The notes: generated from the sequence alone by a model not told the origin. Numbered from the stretch's first letter, positions 25,818 to 35,030 are shown. The stretch: 64,000 nt of DNA from CAYJPA01 sp964371945 (GCA_964371945.1 CAYJPA010000002.1:1-64000); one strand, 5' to 3'. Numbers and translations: made by a program.

Positions 25818-26462
25818 ATGGAGCCACGGATTTCGCGACGTCAGTTTGGACAGCTTGGTGCGGTCGCGGCGTCGCTCGTCGTTGCCGGCGGGTTGACCAA
25901 CTTGGCCTTCGCCCAAGAGCCAATTGAATCGACTCGATTGGGAGAAGTTCCCACGACCGGCGGCCTTCGCCCTGGTCCTGCCGGATTCGAACCTCCTGCC
26001 GCGGCCGGATCACCTGGCGTCGGTCCGATCGCGATTCAGATTGACAAGATCTCCCTCGACGCTCAAGTCGAAACGATCGAGATCGTCGACGGCGTCATGC
26101 AGGACCCCACTGGTCCCTGGGTTGTTTCTTGGTACAAGGAGACGGCCAAACTCGGCGAGATTGGCAACATTGTGATGGCGGGCCATCTCGACTACTGGGA
26201 TGTCGGCGCCGCCGTCTTCTACAACATCACCCAGCTCGTCAAAGAAGATACCGTCAACATCACTGGCGAAGACGGCGAAGTCTATTCTTATACGGTCGAC
26301 TGGATCCGCAATTACGACACCGCAAACGCCCCGATTCAAGAGATCGTGGGACCGACCGAGGAAGAGAACCTGACCCTGATCACGTGTGGCGGCCCATTCA
26401 ACTACGAAACCGGCCAGTACCTGCAGCGTACGGTAGTCAGAACGACTCGCGCGGCGGTATAG
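25818..26462 (+). CDS. Sortase (class E/F-like)
   Basis: A 214-residue transpeptidase. A Tat-type leader (RISRRQFGQLGAVAASL) is followed by a Pro-rich linker and a compact sortase domain. The active residues visible are H123 in MAGHLDYW, C190 in TLITCGGPF and R204 in YLQRTVV, the sortase triad. Sortases cut a sorting signal and link it to a surface acceptor outside the membrane. ATG 25818 is preferred, with GGAGGA just upstream; an ATG at 25806 would overlap it. No obvious substrate with an LPxTG-like end lies next to it, so the partner is unknown. A terminator follows. Confidence 0.82.
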   Translation: MEPRISRRQFGQLGAVAASLVVAGGLTNLAFAQEPIESTRLGEVPTTGGLRPGPAGFEPPAAAGSPGVGPIAIQIDKISLDAQVETIEIVDGVMQDPTGPWVVSWYKETAKLGEIGNIVMAGHLDYWDVGAAVFYNITQLVKEDTVNITGEDGEVYSYTVDWIRNYDTANAPIQEIVGPTEEENLTLITCGGPFNYETGQYLQRTVVRTTRAAV

Positions 26463-26489
26463 GTCGATCGGCTCGAGCTAACATCAGAT

Positions 26490-26519
26490 AGCGGCGACGC
26501 CTGGTGGCGCCGCCGCTTT
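26490..26519 (+). terminator. Intrinsic terminator of the sortase gene
   Basis: AGCGGCGACGCC and GGCGCCGCCGCT pair across a short TGGT loop, followed by TTTAT. Confidence 0.65.
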
Positions 26520-26566
26520 ATGTTGCACCTTGCCAACACTTGCTTTCGCGCCGGCTGGAGCGCACG

Positions 26567-27364
26567 ATGCCCATCAACTCTCAGATACTCATTGAACTTC
26601 ACGCACTTATGAATGCCCCGGCGCCGTCTTCCGCGTTGGCGACGTTTCTCGTCGCCAACTCGAGCTTGCCCGGATCGCGGGCCAACCTCGAGCTCATCTA
26701 CGCCGTGGCAGACGCCTCGGCCGGCCGGCAAGATCTGGTCCCGCTTTATATTGAATGGCTGGATCTGAGCACCACCAAGGAAGACCCGGCTGAATTTCTC
26801 TCCGCGGTTGCGGCGGTCGCGCTCGGCGCGATCTTTCCGAACGCCGATGAGCCGAATAAGCTTCGCGTCACAGCGCTTTTGCGTAAGGCCGCGAACGATT
26901 CACGGTGGCGCGTGCGCGAAGGCGTGGCGATGGGACTGCAGCGAATCGGAGAAGCCAACTTCGCCGCTCTGGATCGAATCCTTCGCAACTGGCTCCCAAA
27001 CGCGACATTCCTTGAGCAGCGCGCGATCATGGCCGCGCTCGCCCACCCACCGATTCTTAATCGATCTGACGTGGCCGGTACCTCACTCGAGATCGCGGAG
27101 ACCATTTCGACGAACCTGACGAAGACAAACTCATCAGACCGCAAGACCAAGGAGTTCAAGACCCTGAAACAGGGCCTCAGCTATGCCCTGAGCGTCTTTG
27201 TCGCGGCATCGCCCGTACGCGGCTTTGCGTTGCTGCGCGGCCTCGTCGCCACGAGAGACAAGGACGCGCTCGCGATCGTCAACGCAAATCTCGGCAAAAA
27301 CAGAATCGCGAGACCATTCCCAGAGGAGGTCGCGACCCTGCTCCGTGAGATAACTCCGGTTTGA
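26567..27364 (+). CDS. HEAT-repeat-like protein
   Basis: A 265-residue helical protein. The segment around residues 105-125 (DSRWRVREGVAMGLQRIGE) is a classic HEAT/ARM repeat, and neighbouring helices have similar spacing. The family is used for protein-protein contact; no enzyme motif is present. ATG 26567 has GGAG 6 nt upstream, while the frame opened earlier at 26504 has no site. The mid region (NLTKTNSSDRKTKEFKTLKQ) is basic and perhaps a flexible linker. It lies 94 nt upstream of thrC. Confidence 0.6.
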   Translation: MPINSQILIELHALMNAPAPSSALATFLVANSSLPGSRANLELIYAVADASAGRQDLVPLYIEWLDLSTTKEDPAEFLSAVAAVALGAIFPNADEPNKLRVTALLRKAANDSRWRVREGVAMGLQRIGEANFAALDRILRNWLPNATFLEQRAIMAALAHPPILNRSDVAGTSLEIAETISTNLTKTNSSDRKTKEFKTLKQGLSYALSVFVAASPVRGFALLRGLVATRDKDALAIVNANLGKNRIARPFPEEVATLLREITPV

Positions 27365-27458
27365 TCCAAAAACCGAGTCCTTCCAACCTGCGTGGTACCC
27401 TTTTCCGTCGTCATGGTTGACGCAAAGTCGTGTTTCGATGAGCTGATCCGGAGGGGTA

Positions 27459-28769
27459 ATGGGCCTGGTGAAAGAGGAGGCTCACGTCGCGGCGCTGACC
27501 GTGCGCTGCATGGCATGCGGCCAGGTCGATCTTGCGAATCGCCCGGTAACGCAATGCGCCATCTGCGGAGGTCTATTCGACTGCGATCTGCCGCTCCTCG
27601 CATCAGCTACGCGCTCCGATTTCGACCGAAGCGCGTCTCCCGAGCTCGCGATGTCCGGCGTTTGGCGTTACCGCTCGCTACTGCCGGCGATCCCCGATGA
27701 CGCAATCGTCACCCGCGCGGAGGGCCGCACTCCGATCTACTGGGACGACCGCCTCGCCGCCTACGCGGGTCTCCAGCGAATCGGTCTGAAACACGAGGGG
27801 CAGAACCCGACCGCGTCGTTCAAAGACCGTGGAATGACGCTTGGCGTCAGCCACGCGAAGTCGGTGGACGCGAAGGTCGTGGCCTGCGCCTCCACCGGCA
27901 ACACCTCGGCATCGCTCGCCTCGTACGCCGCCGCCGCCGGAATGCGGGCCCTGGTGCTGATACCCGAAGGCAAGATCGCCGGCGGAAAGCTCGCCCAGAC
28001 GATCGCTCACGGCGCACTCGTGGTCCAGGTCCAGGGCGACTTCGACGAAGCGCTCGCGCTCCTCCGTCAGATCGCCGGCGACTACGATCGTCACCACGTT
28101 TACCTCGTTAATTCGGTCAATCCATTCCGGATCGAGGGCCAGAAAACAATCGTCTTCGAGATGTTCGAGCAGCTCGATTGGCAAATTCCCGATGTAATCG
28201 CGCTTCCGGGCGGGAATCTCGGCAACACGGCCGCATTCGGCAAGGCGCTGATCGATCTCAAGACCGCCGGGATCATCGATCGCGTGCCCCGCCTGGCCAC
28301 GATTCAGGCCGCGGGCGCCGCTCCTTTTGTCGCCTACTTCGAGCACGGTTTCGACTACTGGGAGCCGGTTCACGCGGAAACGATCGCCACCGCGATCAAA
28401 ATCGGCAATCCCGCGAGCATGGAGCGCGCCCGTCGGGCCATTCAGTTCACGGATGGGATCGCGATCTCCGTCACCGACGACGAGATCATGGATGCCAAAA
28501 CACACATCGACCGGGTCGGCATCGGCTGCGAACCGGCCTCGGCGGCGAGTCTCGCCGGCGTTCGCAAGCTGGTCGCATCCGGAGAGATCGCGCCAGACGC
28601 GATCGTCGTCGGAGTGCTCACGGGACATGTGCTGAAAGACACCGACGCGGTCGTTAACTACCATCTGAACGATTTCAACGGTGCACCACGGTCGAGCGCA
28701 AATCGCCCAATCACGATCCCGGCTGAGCTCTCCGCGCTGGAACAGGTGATTCATGCCGGCACGGTTTAG
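27459..28769 (+). CDS. Threonine synthase ThrC
   Basis: A 436-residue fold-type II PLP enzyme with an N-terminal zinc ribbon (C17, C20, C33, C36: CMACGQ and CAICGG), the PLP lysine K122 in GQNPTASFKDRGM, and the ligand loop STGNTSASLASYA, followed by ALPGGNLGNTAAFGKAL. It converts O-phosphohomoserine to threonine. GGAGGGG lies 2 nt before the ATG. The 3' end overlaps thrB by 17 nt, so the two are cotranscribed and probably coupled. The zinc ribbon is common in archaeal, Thermus and Chloroflexi-type ThrC, consistent with the suggested phylum. Confidence 0.93.
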   Translation: MGLVKEEAHVAALTVRCMACGQVDLANRPVTQCAICGGLFDCDLPLLASATRSDFDRSASPELAMSGVWRYRSLLPAIPDDAIVTRAEGRTPIYWDDRLAAYAGLQRIGLKHEGQNPTASFKDRGMTLGVSHAKSVDAKVVACASTGNTSASLASYAAAAGMRALVLIPEGKIAGGKLAQTIAHGALVVQVQGDFDEALALLRQIAGDYDRHHVYLVNSVNPFRIEGQKTIVFEMFEQLDWQIPDVIALPGGNLGNTAAFGKALIDLKTAGIIDRVPRLATIQAAGAAPFVAYFEHGFDYWEPVHAETIATAIKIGNPASMERARRAIQFTDGIAISVTDDEIMDAKTHIDRVGIGCEPASAASLAGVRKLVASGEIAPDAIVVGVLTGHVLKDTDAVVNYHLNDFNGAPRSSANRPITIPAELSALEQVIHAGTV

Positions 28770-29655
28770 CGTTCGCGCGCCGGCCTCGTCGGCAAACCTT
28801 GGTCCCGGCTTCGACGCGCTCGCGCTGGCGCTCGATCTCTGGAACGAGCTCGAGATTGAAACTGGAGTCGCCGAAACCGCCGTTCACTATGCCGGCCACG
28901 ACGCCGCGCTCCTCGACGACCGCGAAAACTTGTCGTTGACCGCAATGACCACGCTCGCGAACGCGCACAAGCGCACACTGCCGCCGTTGAAAATGACGGT
29001 GCGCGTCGATGTGCCGGTCGCGCGCGGACTCGGAAGCTCTGCCGCGGCGATCGTTGCGGGCCTGGTTGCCGCAAACCATCTGCTGGAGCTAAATCTGAAC
29101 ACTGCCGATCTCTTTGCGGTCGCGGCCCGAATGGAAGGGCACGGTGACAACGTCGGCGCGGCTCTCTACGGCGGCGCGATCATCGCGGTGCCCGGAATGC
29201 ACGACGCGATCCGCCTCACCGACGGTCCTTCCCTTGGATTGAGTGTCGTAGTGTTCATTCCAGAAGTCACCGGGGCGACCTGGGTCGCCCGGGCGGAGCT
29301 GCCGCAGCTGATCCCACATGCCGACGCGACCTTCAACGTCGGCACCGCTGCCGGCCTGGCGGTCGGATTGATGACCGGCAACAGAGCGGCGATCTCTGCC
29401 GGGATGCATGACAAACTGCACGAACCTCACCGCGCTCGGCTCTTTCCACACCTGCTTGCGATGACCGAAGCCGCTCGCGACGCTGGCGCGGTCGGCGCCT
29501 GCCTGAGCGGCGCCGGTCCTTCAATCCTGGCGCTGGTCGAGCCCGATCGCACCGCGCCCGTGATCGCCGCCTTCGACCGCCAATCGAAACTCCTTCAGGT
29601 CCCCGGCAAATCGGTGGTCCTGAAAACCGCCCCGATCGGCGCCCACATCGTCTAG
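28753..29655 (+). CDS. Homoserine kinase ThrB
   Basis: A 300-residue GHMP kinase with the three family motifs: APASSANLGPGFDALALAL near the N-terminus, the ATP-binding PVARGLGSSAAAIVAG around residues 87-103, and the C-terminal GACLSGAGPSILAL. It phosphorylates homoserine, the substrate preparation for ThrC. It starts at ATG 28753, inside the thrC coding end, a compact two-gene operon. The length is typical. The next 490 bases hold three REPs and no gene. Confidence 0.95.
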   Translation: MPARFSVRAPASSANLGPGFDALALALDLWNELEIETGVAETAVHYAGHDAALLDDRENLSLTAMTTLANAHKRTLPPLKMTVRVDVPVARGLGSSAAAIVAGLVAANHLLELNLNTADLFAVAARMEGHGDNVGAALYGGAIIAVPGMHDAIRLTDGPSLGLSVVVFIPEVTGATWVARAELPQLIPHADATFNVGTAAGLAVGLMTGNRAAISAGMHDKLHEPHRARLFPHLLAMTEAARDAGAVGACLSGAGPSILALVEPDRTAPVIAAFDRQSKLLQVPGKSVVLKTAPIGAHIV

Positions 29656-29700
29656 CGGCTCCAAATCACGATCACGATCAATGCCTTCGCCGCCCATTTT

Positions 29701-29729
29701 GTAGGGTGCGGACCGCCGTGTCCGCCCTT
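29701..29729 (+). repeat. REP element, class B (GCGGAC arms)
   Basis: GTAG at 29701-29704, then GTGCGGACC and GTGTCCGCCC. It is the first of three class B copies in the 490-nt gap between thrB and the LLM pseudogene. Confidence 0.75.
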
Positions 29730-29843
29730 GCCTCGAACCAGCACGTTCCAAAATCCGCCGACTTTGCCACCGCAGTCCTTACTGCCCAAATCCTATTCCA
29801 GGTTCCGTTCAAACTCGTTCGAAAGACCAACGGCACGAAATTC

Positions 29844-29871
29844 GTAGGGCGCGGACCGCCGTGTCCGCCCT
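29844..29871 (+). repeat. REP element, class B
   Basis: GTAG (29844-29847), then GGCGCGGACCGCC and GTGTCCGCCC. Same orientation as the copy at 29701. Confidence 0.75.
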
Positions 29872-29969
29872 GGCAACAGATCAACAGAGCTGACAGGGAT
29901 CAGCCTGTCGGAATCATCTTGTAGTGGTGTGCTACAACGTCCAAATCTGAGAGTTGGTGGGTCGGAGCA

Positions 29970-29997
29970 AGGGCGGACACGGCGGTCCGCGCCCTAC
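29970..29997 (-). repeat. REP element, class B, inverted
   Basis: The minus strand reads GTAG (29997-29994), then GGCGCGGACCGCCGTGTCCG. It is inverted relative to the previous copy about 100 nt away, a REP pair (BIME) arrangement. Confidence 0.75.
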
Positions 29998-30145
29998 AGA
30001 ACTGGGCTTCTCAAATACTCCACACCAAACTGCCATGACCGGGTTCTGCAATTCGACAGCATGAATCGGATAGCGGGGGGAAGTCGCTCAGATCAGGCTC
30101 TTTTGGTGACCTATGCGCAAATATCTGAAGGGATTCAATCGACCA

Positions 30146-31102
30146 ATGCCTCACGCAAAACCATTCCGGTTCGGGGTCATCGCCGAGCACACGACGACCC
30201 GCGAAGCCTGGGTCGCGTTGGCTCGCCGCTCAGAAGAGCTCGGCTACTCGACGCTCCTGATCCGCGATCACTTCGTGCCCGATGATTTCGGCGATCAGTT
30301 CGCCCCGCTCGCCGCCATGATGTCGGCCGCCGACGCCACCTCCACGCTTCGCATCGGCACGATGGTGATCGACAGTGATTTCCGCCACCCGGTGATCCTC
30401 GCGAAGGAAGCCGCGACCATCGATCTCCTCTCCGGCGGCCGCCTGGAGCTCGGCATTGGCGCCGGCTGGCTCGCCAACGAGTATGAGAAGTCCGGAATTC
30501 CCTACGACCCGGCAGGAATCCGGATCAGCCGTATGATCGAGTCGATCCAGATCGTCAAAGGTCTTTGGGGTGACTCTCCGATGACTTTCCACGGCGACCA
30601 CTACCAGATCAGCGAACTGAACGGCTGCCCGAAACCGGTCCAGAAACCACCGCCGATCGCGATCGGCGGTGGCGGCAAGCGGATCCTCCGCTTCGCCGGA
30701 AAGGAAGCCGGCATTATCGGTATCCTGACCTCCGCGGTTGGATCCGGCGGCGTCGTCGATGACCCAATCGAACGCACCTTCGCCAAGGTCAACGAACGGA
30801 TCGGTTGGATTCGCGAAGGCGCCGGTGAGCGCTTCGATCGGATTTAGTTGAGCATGATGCCTACCGTCGTGATCGGGACAAACCGAACGGAAGCGGCAAC
30901 ACGGCACATTGACGAATCGGGCTGGTCAGGAATGACCGTCGACCGGGTTTACAACATGCCCTCGGTGCTCACTGGCTCACTTGCTGAAATTGCGGACCAG
31001 CTCCGCGAATGGCGAGCGCGCCTCGGCTTCTCCTACCTCGTCTTCCGCGACGACCGCATCGAGGAACTGGCGCCCCTCGTCGCAAAACTCTCAGGCATCT
31101 GA
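30146..31102 (+). pseudogene. LLM-class F420-type oxidoreductase, interrupted by TAG
   Basis: The first part has the LLM (luciferase-like monooxygenase) pattern (PFRFGVIAEHTTTREAWVAL, LDLLSGGRLELGIGAGW-like ATIDLLSGGRLELGIGAGW, GGGGKRILRFAGKEAG) and ends at TAG 30845-30847 after GERFDRI. The same frame continues (LSMMPTVVIGTNR, then GSLAEIADQLREWRARLGFS) to TGA near 31102, the normal C-terminus. The family usually has Glu after FDRI/FDQI, so GAG to TAG fits. The enzyme would be an oxidoreductase using F420 or flavin; the product is truncated unless the codon is read through. The start is set at ATG 30146; 30113 is also possible. Confidence 0.82.
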
Positions 31103-31153
31103 ACCCTTAGGTTTGGCAAGATGCTCGAGACGTGAGACACGTCCAATGTTTTC

Positions 31154-31180
31154 GTAGGGGAGTTCGGCGAACGCCCGCGG
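31154..31180 (+). repeat. REP element, class C (GTTCGGCGAAC arms)
   Basis: GTAG (31154-31157), then GTTCG/CGAAC arms and GCCCGCGGCTC. The same palindrome occurs at 31792-31820. Confidence 0.6.
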
Positions 31181-31283
31181 CTCACCTGCGCGTAACGAAT
31201 CGTGGAGATCTCAAACGCCTTTCGTGCGACCCACATGACAACGAAATTGCCAGATTCGACCTGATTCGTGATGCGCACTCAGA

Positions 31284-31715
31284 CTAAAAATCGATCCTCG
31301 CGGTTGATTCTCCCCATGGCGCCGGCGGCCCCTTCTTGAAGCCGGTGCCAAGATAAAGACGCTCCGCGACCAGGTTGTCCGGCTGATACCCGACCGTGAT
31401 TCCCGCGCAATCCGGAAGCTTCCGCAAGTGATTGAGCAAGAATTTCAGGGCGACTTTACCGAAGCCCTTGCCTTGAAAGGCCTGATCGATCATGAAGCGA
31501 TAAAGCCAGTAGTTCCCATCGGAAGGATCCCGGCCATAAACGAGAAACCCAACCATCGTCCCGCCGTCATAGATCGCATATGGACGAGTCCACGGGTGAA
31601 ATTGGGATTCCGCGATCGACCACACATTCTCGGTGACGAAGCCCTTCTGATCCTCGCGAACCCGCAGCTTCGCCGCCTCCTCCCAATTCGATTTGTCAAT
31701 CGCAACGAGCTTCAA
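31284..31715 (-). CDS. GNAT acetyltransferase (polyamine/diamine type)
   Basis: A 143-residue GNAT protein. It shows WEEAAKLRVREDQKGFV, VGFLVYGRDP, YRFMIDQAFQGKGFGKVAL (acetyl-CoA motif A) and AERLYLGTGFKKG. The order resembles spermidine/diamine acetyltransferases such as PaiA or BltD; substrate specificity is inferred. The start is uncertain: TTG 31715 has GGAG 9 nt upstream, while TTG 31736 would begin inside the AGCTTG repeat. In either case the ribosome site itself is part of the short repeat, an odd origin. The gene is convergent with the LLM pseudogene, with a REP between. Confidence 0.75.
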   Translation of the reverse strand: MKLVAIDKSNWEEAAKLRVREDQKGFVTENVWSIAESQFHPWTRPYAIYDGGTMVGFLVYGRDPSDGNYWLYRFMIDQAFQGKGFGKVALKFLLNHLRKLPDCAGITVGYQPDNLVAERLYLGTGFKKGPPAPWGESTARIDF

Positions 31716-31791
31716 GCTGCAAGCTCCAAGCTTCAAGTCTCAATAAATCGACTCAATTGACCCATTAGATCTTTCTGGCACTCACTGTTTC

Positions 31792-31820
31792 GTGGGGGCG
31801 TTCGGCGAACGCCCGCGGCT
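31792..31820 (+). repeat. REP element, class C, GTGG variant
   Basis: GTGG replaces GTAG (31792-31795). The GCGTTCGGCGAACGCCCGCGG palindrome matches the copy at 31154. GTGG feet occur in known REPs. Confidence 0.6.
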
Positions 31821-31926
31821 TGTTGCTTGCGGCCTGGAGCTTGGAGCTTACAGCTTGGAGCTTGCAGCTTGCAGCTTGGAGCTTGCAGCTTGCAGCTTGG
31901 AGCTTGCAGCTTGTAGCTTGTAGCTC
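31820..31926. repeat. Tandem AGCTTGC/AGCTTGGA repeat
   Basis: AGCTTGCAGCTTGCAGCTTGG-like units repeat with an interval of about 7 bp, often 21 bp, over some 107 bases between the GNAT gene and the sugar kinase. AAGCT-rich segments at 31707-31740 and at 54755-54848 are similar. A minus-strand frame through it gives a repetitive LQAASCK string with no protein character. Confidence 0.8.
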
Positions 31927-31930
31927 CGAG

Positions 31931-32968
31931 TTACCGTTGCAACACCCCGCCATCTTCCGCCACCACCGCGGCCTCGATCTCGGCGCGGGTCGCGCATAGA
32001 AAATCGCCCGGCACCGTGTGCTTGAGCGCGCTCGCGGCAAGACCGAGATGCGCCGCTCGTCCGACATGCCCGGGATCCTCGAGATAACCCGCGATGAATC
32101 CGCCCGCGAACGCGTCACCGCCGCCCAGACGATCGACGACCTCGATTCGCTTCCAATCGGTTTCGACCACCTCGCCCGACGCGCCTAACGCGAGCGCGCA
32201 GAGTCGCAGCGATCTGCTGGCCTTTGCTCGCTTCCGGGTCAATACGACCGCGGCAAGGCCAAGTTTTTCCTTCGCCGTATGCAGGACGGTCTCATGGTCC
32301 CCCTCGATACCGAAAAAGGTGCCGAGACCAGTACGCGACGCGAACATGACATCGACCAGCGGCGCCATCTCCATGAAGCACGCACGGGCGGCATCTTCAG
32401 ACCAGAGCTTCGAACGGTAATTGAGATCGAAGAAAACGGGCACACTGGCCGCGTTTGCGGCGCGGATCGCGGCCATCGATTCCGCCCGGCAGTTCTCGCT
32501 CACCGCCGGCGTGATGCCGGAAATGTGAAACGCCGCCGCGCCGGCCATGATCGCGTCCCAATCGAATGTCCCAGGTTTGACCCTGCTGATCGTCGATCCG
32601 GCGCGGTCATAGGTCACCGCCGACGGTCGCGGATCCGTCGCCTCTTCCAGGAAATAGAGCCCGGTGCGTCCCTCCGATTCCGGCAACATCACCATTAATG
32701 AGGTATCGACGCCGTGTTCGCGCGCCTGCCGCAGAATGAACCGCCCCGGACCGGTGTCCGGCAATGCGCCGACAAATTGAGCTTGATATCCAAGGCAGGC
32801 CAGAGTCACCGCCGTGTTCAGCTCGGCGCCGCCGGGACTGAGATTTAGGCTCATCGTCCGCTCGATGCGCTCGTTGCCGGGCGGTGTCAACCGGATCATC
32901 GCCTCGCCGAATGTCACGATCCGCTTCGATCGGGTTTGCTCGTCTCCGCTCTTCTCCACGCTCTCCAT
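31931..32968 (-). CDS. PfkB-family kinase, 2-keto-3-deoxygluconate kinase-like
   Basis: A 345-residue ribokinase/PfkB protein. It has the N-terminal substrate-binding pattern RIVTFGEAMIRLTPPG and SPGGAELNTAVTLACLGY, the FDLNYRSKLW motif and the C-terminal ATP/anion-hole signature DRLGGGDAFAGGFIAGYL with the catalytic Asp. KDG kinases share FGEAMIRLSP and FDLNYRxKLW, so this is the likely activity: KDG to KDPG. It fits with the dehydratase and aldolase at 23083-25643, though those are 6 kb away. ATG 32968 is preferred because it places the family start right; GAGAGG is only 3 nt upstream. Confidence 0.8.
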   Translation of the reverse strand: MESVEKSGDEQTRSKRIVTFGEAMIRLTPPGNERIERTMSLNLSPGGAELNTAVTLACLGYQAQFVGALPDTGPGRFILRQAREHGVDTSLMVMLPESEGRTGLYFLEEATDPRPSAVTYDRAGSTISRVKPGTFDWDAIMAGAAAFHISGITPAVSENCRAESMAAIRAANAASVPVFFDLNYRSKLWSEDAARACFMEMAPLVDVMFASRTGLGTFFGIEGDHETVLHTAKEKLGLAAVVLTRKRAKASRSLRLCALALGASGEVVETDWKRIEVVDRLGGGDAFAGGFIAGYLEDPGHVGRAAHLGLAASALKHTVPGDFLCATRAEIEAAVVAEDGGVLQR

Positions 32969-33307
32969 CAGCCTCTCGCATTCGATCGCCGCCAACTCTG
33001 GCCAGCGACGCACGTTCGTCCATCTGCTGCAATCTCTAGATGATACCCGGCCGTTCTTCAATGGCCGTTTCCATTATCGCGCTGCCAGAATTGAACGTCG
33101 GTTGCATCTCTCGAAAACTACGGCTGGTGAGGTAAGCGGATTGAAGCGACTTGACAATCTCGCCAAAAGGAACGAAAAAACGCTTACACGTTGTAATGCG
33201 CCGCAGCGAGTCGGCCCCCGGTGTTTCAAGGGAGGCTGGTTGCAAGGCGTATCTGGGTCGTGACCCACGACGCGGCCCTGTAGTCTGTGGGAGAAGGGAG
33301 TCCACTG

Positions 33308-34411
33308 ATGGCACGAGTCATCTTCGACGGCGTCACCAAGAGGTATGCCGGCGGCGTGGAAGCGGTAAGCGGTCTGAGCATGGAAATCGAGGACCGTGAA
33401 TTCCTCGTGCTCGTTGGTCCTTCTGGTTGCGGAAAGTCCACCGCCATGCGGATGGTCGCCGGACTTGAGGAGATCACCGAGGGCCGGATCATCATCGGCG
33501 ACCGCGTCGTCAACGACCTGCCACCGAAGGACCGGGACGTGGCAATGGTATTCCAGAGCTACGCGTTGTATCCGCATATGACGGTGCGCGACAACCTCGC
33601 TTATCCGCTCAAGTTGCGCAAGGTTCCCAAGGAAGAGCGCGAACGCCGCGTCCGTGAGGCGGCCCGTACGCTCGACATCGAACCCTATCTCGACCGGAAG
33701 CCGAAGGCGCTCTCCGGCGGTCAACGGCAGCGCGTCGCGCTCGGCCGCGCGATCGTCCGCAACGCCGACGTCTTCCTGATGGACGAACCGCTCTCCAACC
33801 TTGACGCCAAGCTGCGCGTGCAAACGCGAGCCGAGCTCATCAAGCTGCACGAGCGCGTTCAAACCACCACCATCTACGTGACCCACGACCAGGTGGAAGC
33901 CATGACGATGGGCGACAGAATTGCCGTCATGAGTCTCGGCCTCCTCCAGCAGCTCGACACACCGCAGAATCTCTATGACAAGCCTTCCAACAAATTCGTT
34001 GCCGGCTTCATCGGCTCACCGTCGATGAACTTTGTCGAGTCGACGATTCAGCAGGCCGACGGCAATCTTTACGCGGTCACACCAGGTTTCCGGATGCGCG
34101 TGCCGGATCTCAAGAAGCAGGCGCTCTCCCCATTCGTCGGTCAGACCGTGACCATGGGCATCCGGCCGGAGCACCTGTTGGAGCGCTCGCGCACACCAGC
34201 AGGCACGCCGGAAGATTCCCTCATCTCCGTCGAAGTCGACGTTGTCGAGCTCCTCGGCAATGAGATCTTCGTTTACCTCAAGAGCGGCGAGACGGTGATC
34301 ACCGCCCGTATGGACCCGGATTTGCATCTGGTTCGCGGACAGAAGATCCAGGTCGCGGCTCCGGCCGACAAGATCTACTTCTTCGATCCAACCAACGAGC
34401 AATCAATCTAG
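33308..34411 (+). CDS. ABC transporter ATPase, UgpC/MsmK type, without transport partners nearby
   Basis: A 367-residue ATPase. Walker A is GPSGCGKS, Q-loop FQSYALYPHM, signature LSGGQRQRVALGRAI, Walker B VFLMDEPLSNLDAK and H-loop THDQVEAM. A C-terminal regulatory OB/TOBE domain follows (PEHLLERSRTPAGTPEDSL). The family energises CUT1 sugar or glycerol-phosphate importers and is often shared by several transporters. No permease or binding-protein gene is adjacent, so it may serve distant ones, including the CUT1-type system at 53642-58147, though that has its own ATPase. ATG 33308 has GGGAG 8 nt upstream. A strong terminator follows. Confidence 0.9.
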   Translation: MARVIFDGVTKRYAGGVEAVSGLSMEIEDREFLVLVGPSGCGKSTAMRMVAGLEEITEGRIIIGDRVVNDLPPKDRDVAMVFQSYALYPHMTVRDNLAYPLKLRKVPKEERERRVREAARTLDIEPYLDRKPKALSGGQRQRVALGRAIVRNADVFLMDEPLSNLDAKLRVQTRAELIKLHERVQTTTIYVTHDQVEAMTMGDRIAVMSLGLLQQLDTPQNLYDKPSNKFVAGFIGSPSMNFVESTIQQADGNLYAVTPGFRMRVPDLKKQALSPFVGQTVTMGIRPEHLLERSRTPAGTPEDSLISVEVDVVELLGNEIFVYLKSGETVITARMDPDLHLVRGQKIQVAAPADKIYFFDPTNEQSI

Positions 34412-34432
34412 CCTCGATTCGTTCAACCAACA

Positions 34433-34468
34433 AACAGCCCGCTCCGAGTTGGAGCGGGCTGTTTTATT
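34433..34468 (+). terminator. Intrinsic terminator of the ABC ATPase gene
   Basis: AACAGCCCGCTCC and GGAGCGGGCTGTT form a perfect hairpin with TTTT following. Confidence 0.9.
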
Positions 34469-34485
34469 GGCAACACGCACATTTC

Positions 34486-34510
34486 GTAGGGGCACACGGT
34501 GGTGTGCCCT
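34486..34510 (+). repeat. REP element, class D (GGCACAC arms)
   Basis: GTAG at 34486-34489, then GGGCACACGGTGGTGTGCCC. It is the left flank of a decayed RAYT. Confidence 0.75.
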
Positions 34511-34611
34511 GTCGATGGTCACCATGATTACAGAATGACCGTGTTGTGCGTAACGCTGCGATGGCGGTGGGCGGAGTGGCGCCACGATCGTGCCATCCCT
34601 GCCGGGCGGCC

Positions 34612-34636
34612 GGGCACACCGCCGTGTGCCCCTGCA
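34612..34636 (-). repeat. REP element, class D, inverted (GCAG variant)
   Basis: GGGCACACCGCCGTGTGCCC followed by CTGC on the plus strand gives GCAG then the hairpin on the minus strand. The head is mutated from GTAG. Confidence 0.6.
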
Positions 34637-34718
34637 GTTGGCACGAATGCGACATTATGATTTCGACCGGTCGACGTCGCTAACCGGTTTTGAGGCAGTC
34701 CGATGCATGTGTCCCGCG

Positions 34719-35030
34719 CGATATGATCCTGACCGGCATCACCGGCAGTCAGCAAGATTGCGAGAGCACGATCACGGCGCGGGCGGAACCTATCTTGTGA
34801 CTTTAGCGGCGGTAGAGCGCGCATGTCTGTTCGGCGAGATCCGGAATGGAGCGATGTGCCTCAACGGCCTCTGGTTGATCGTCGACCTGACCTAGGCTCG
34901 TACCGGCGAAATTCGCCCCAAGATCGCGGTTGATGTATTCGTGGTCATGCCGAACCACCTGCATGGGTTGATTACCGTCAACCCACCGGCCGGCGATGCG
35001 GTAGGGGCACACTGCTGTGTGTCCTGCTAA
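34719..35030 (+). pseudogene. Second RAYT remnant, decayed
   Basis: One frame carries GGTYLVTLAAVERACLFGEI, then LNGLWLIVDLT and a TAG (34893-34895). It goes on in the same frame with VDVFVVMPNHLHGLITVN, the HxH motif region, and ends near 35030 inside a REP. It lacks the C-terminal part with the catalytic tyrosine. It resembles the RAYT at 4724 in motif order but is diverged, and its flanking REPs belong to class D (GGCACAC), so it represents another RAYT lineage. No start codon can be assigned. Confidence 0.75.
35001..35026 (+). repeat. REP element, class D, right of the RAYT remnant
   Basis: GTAG (35001-35004), then GGGCACACTGCTGTGTGTCC. It overlaps the degraded end of the RAYT. Confidence 0.65.

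Noticed and set aside
31765..32118. A repetitive minus-strand frame with LQAASCK units
   Set aside because: It is translation of the AGCTTGC repeat and reads antisense into another frame of the sugar kinase.
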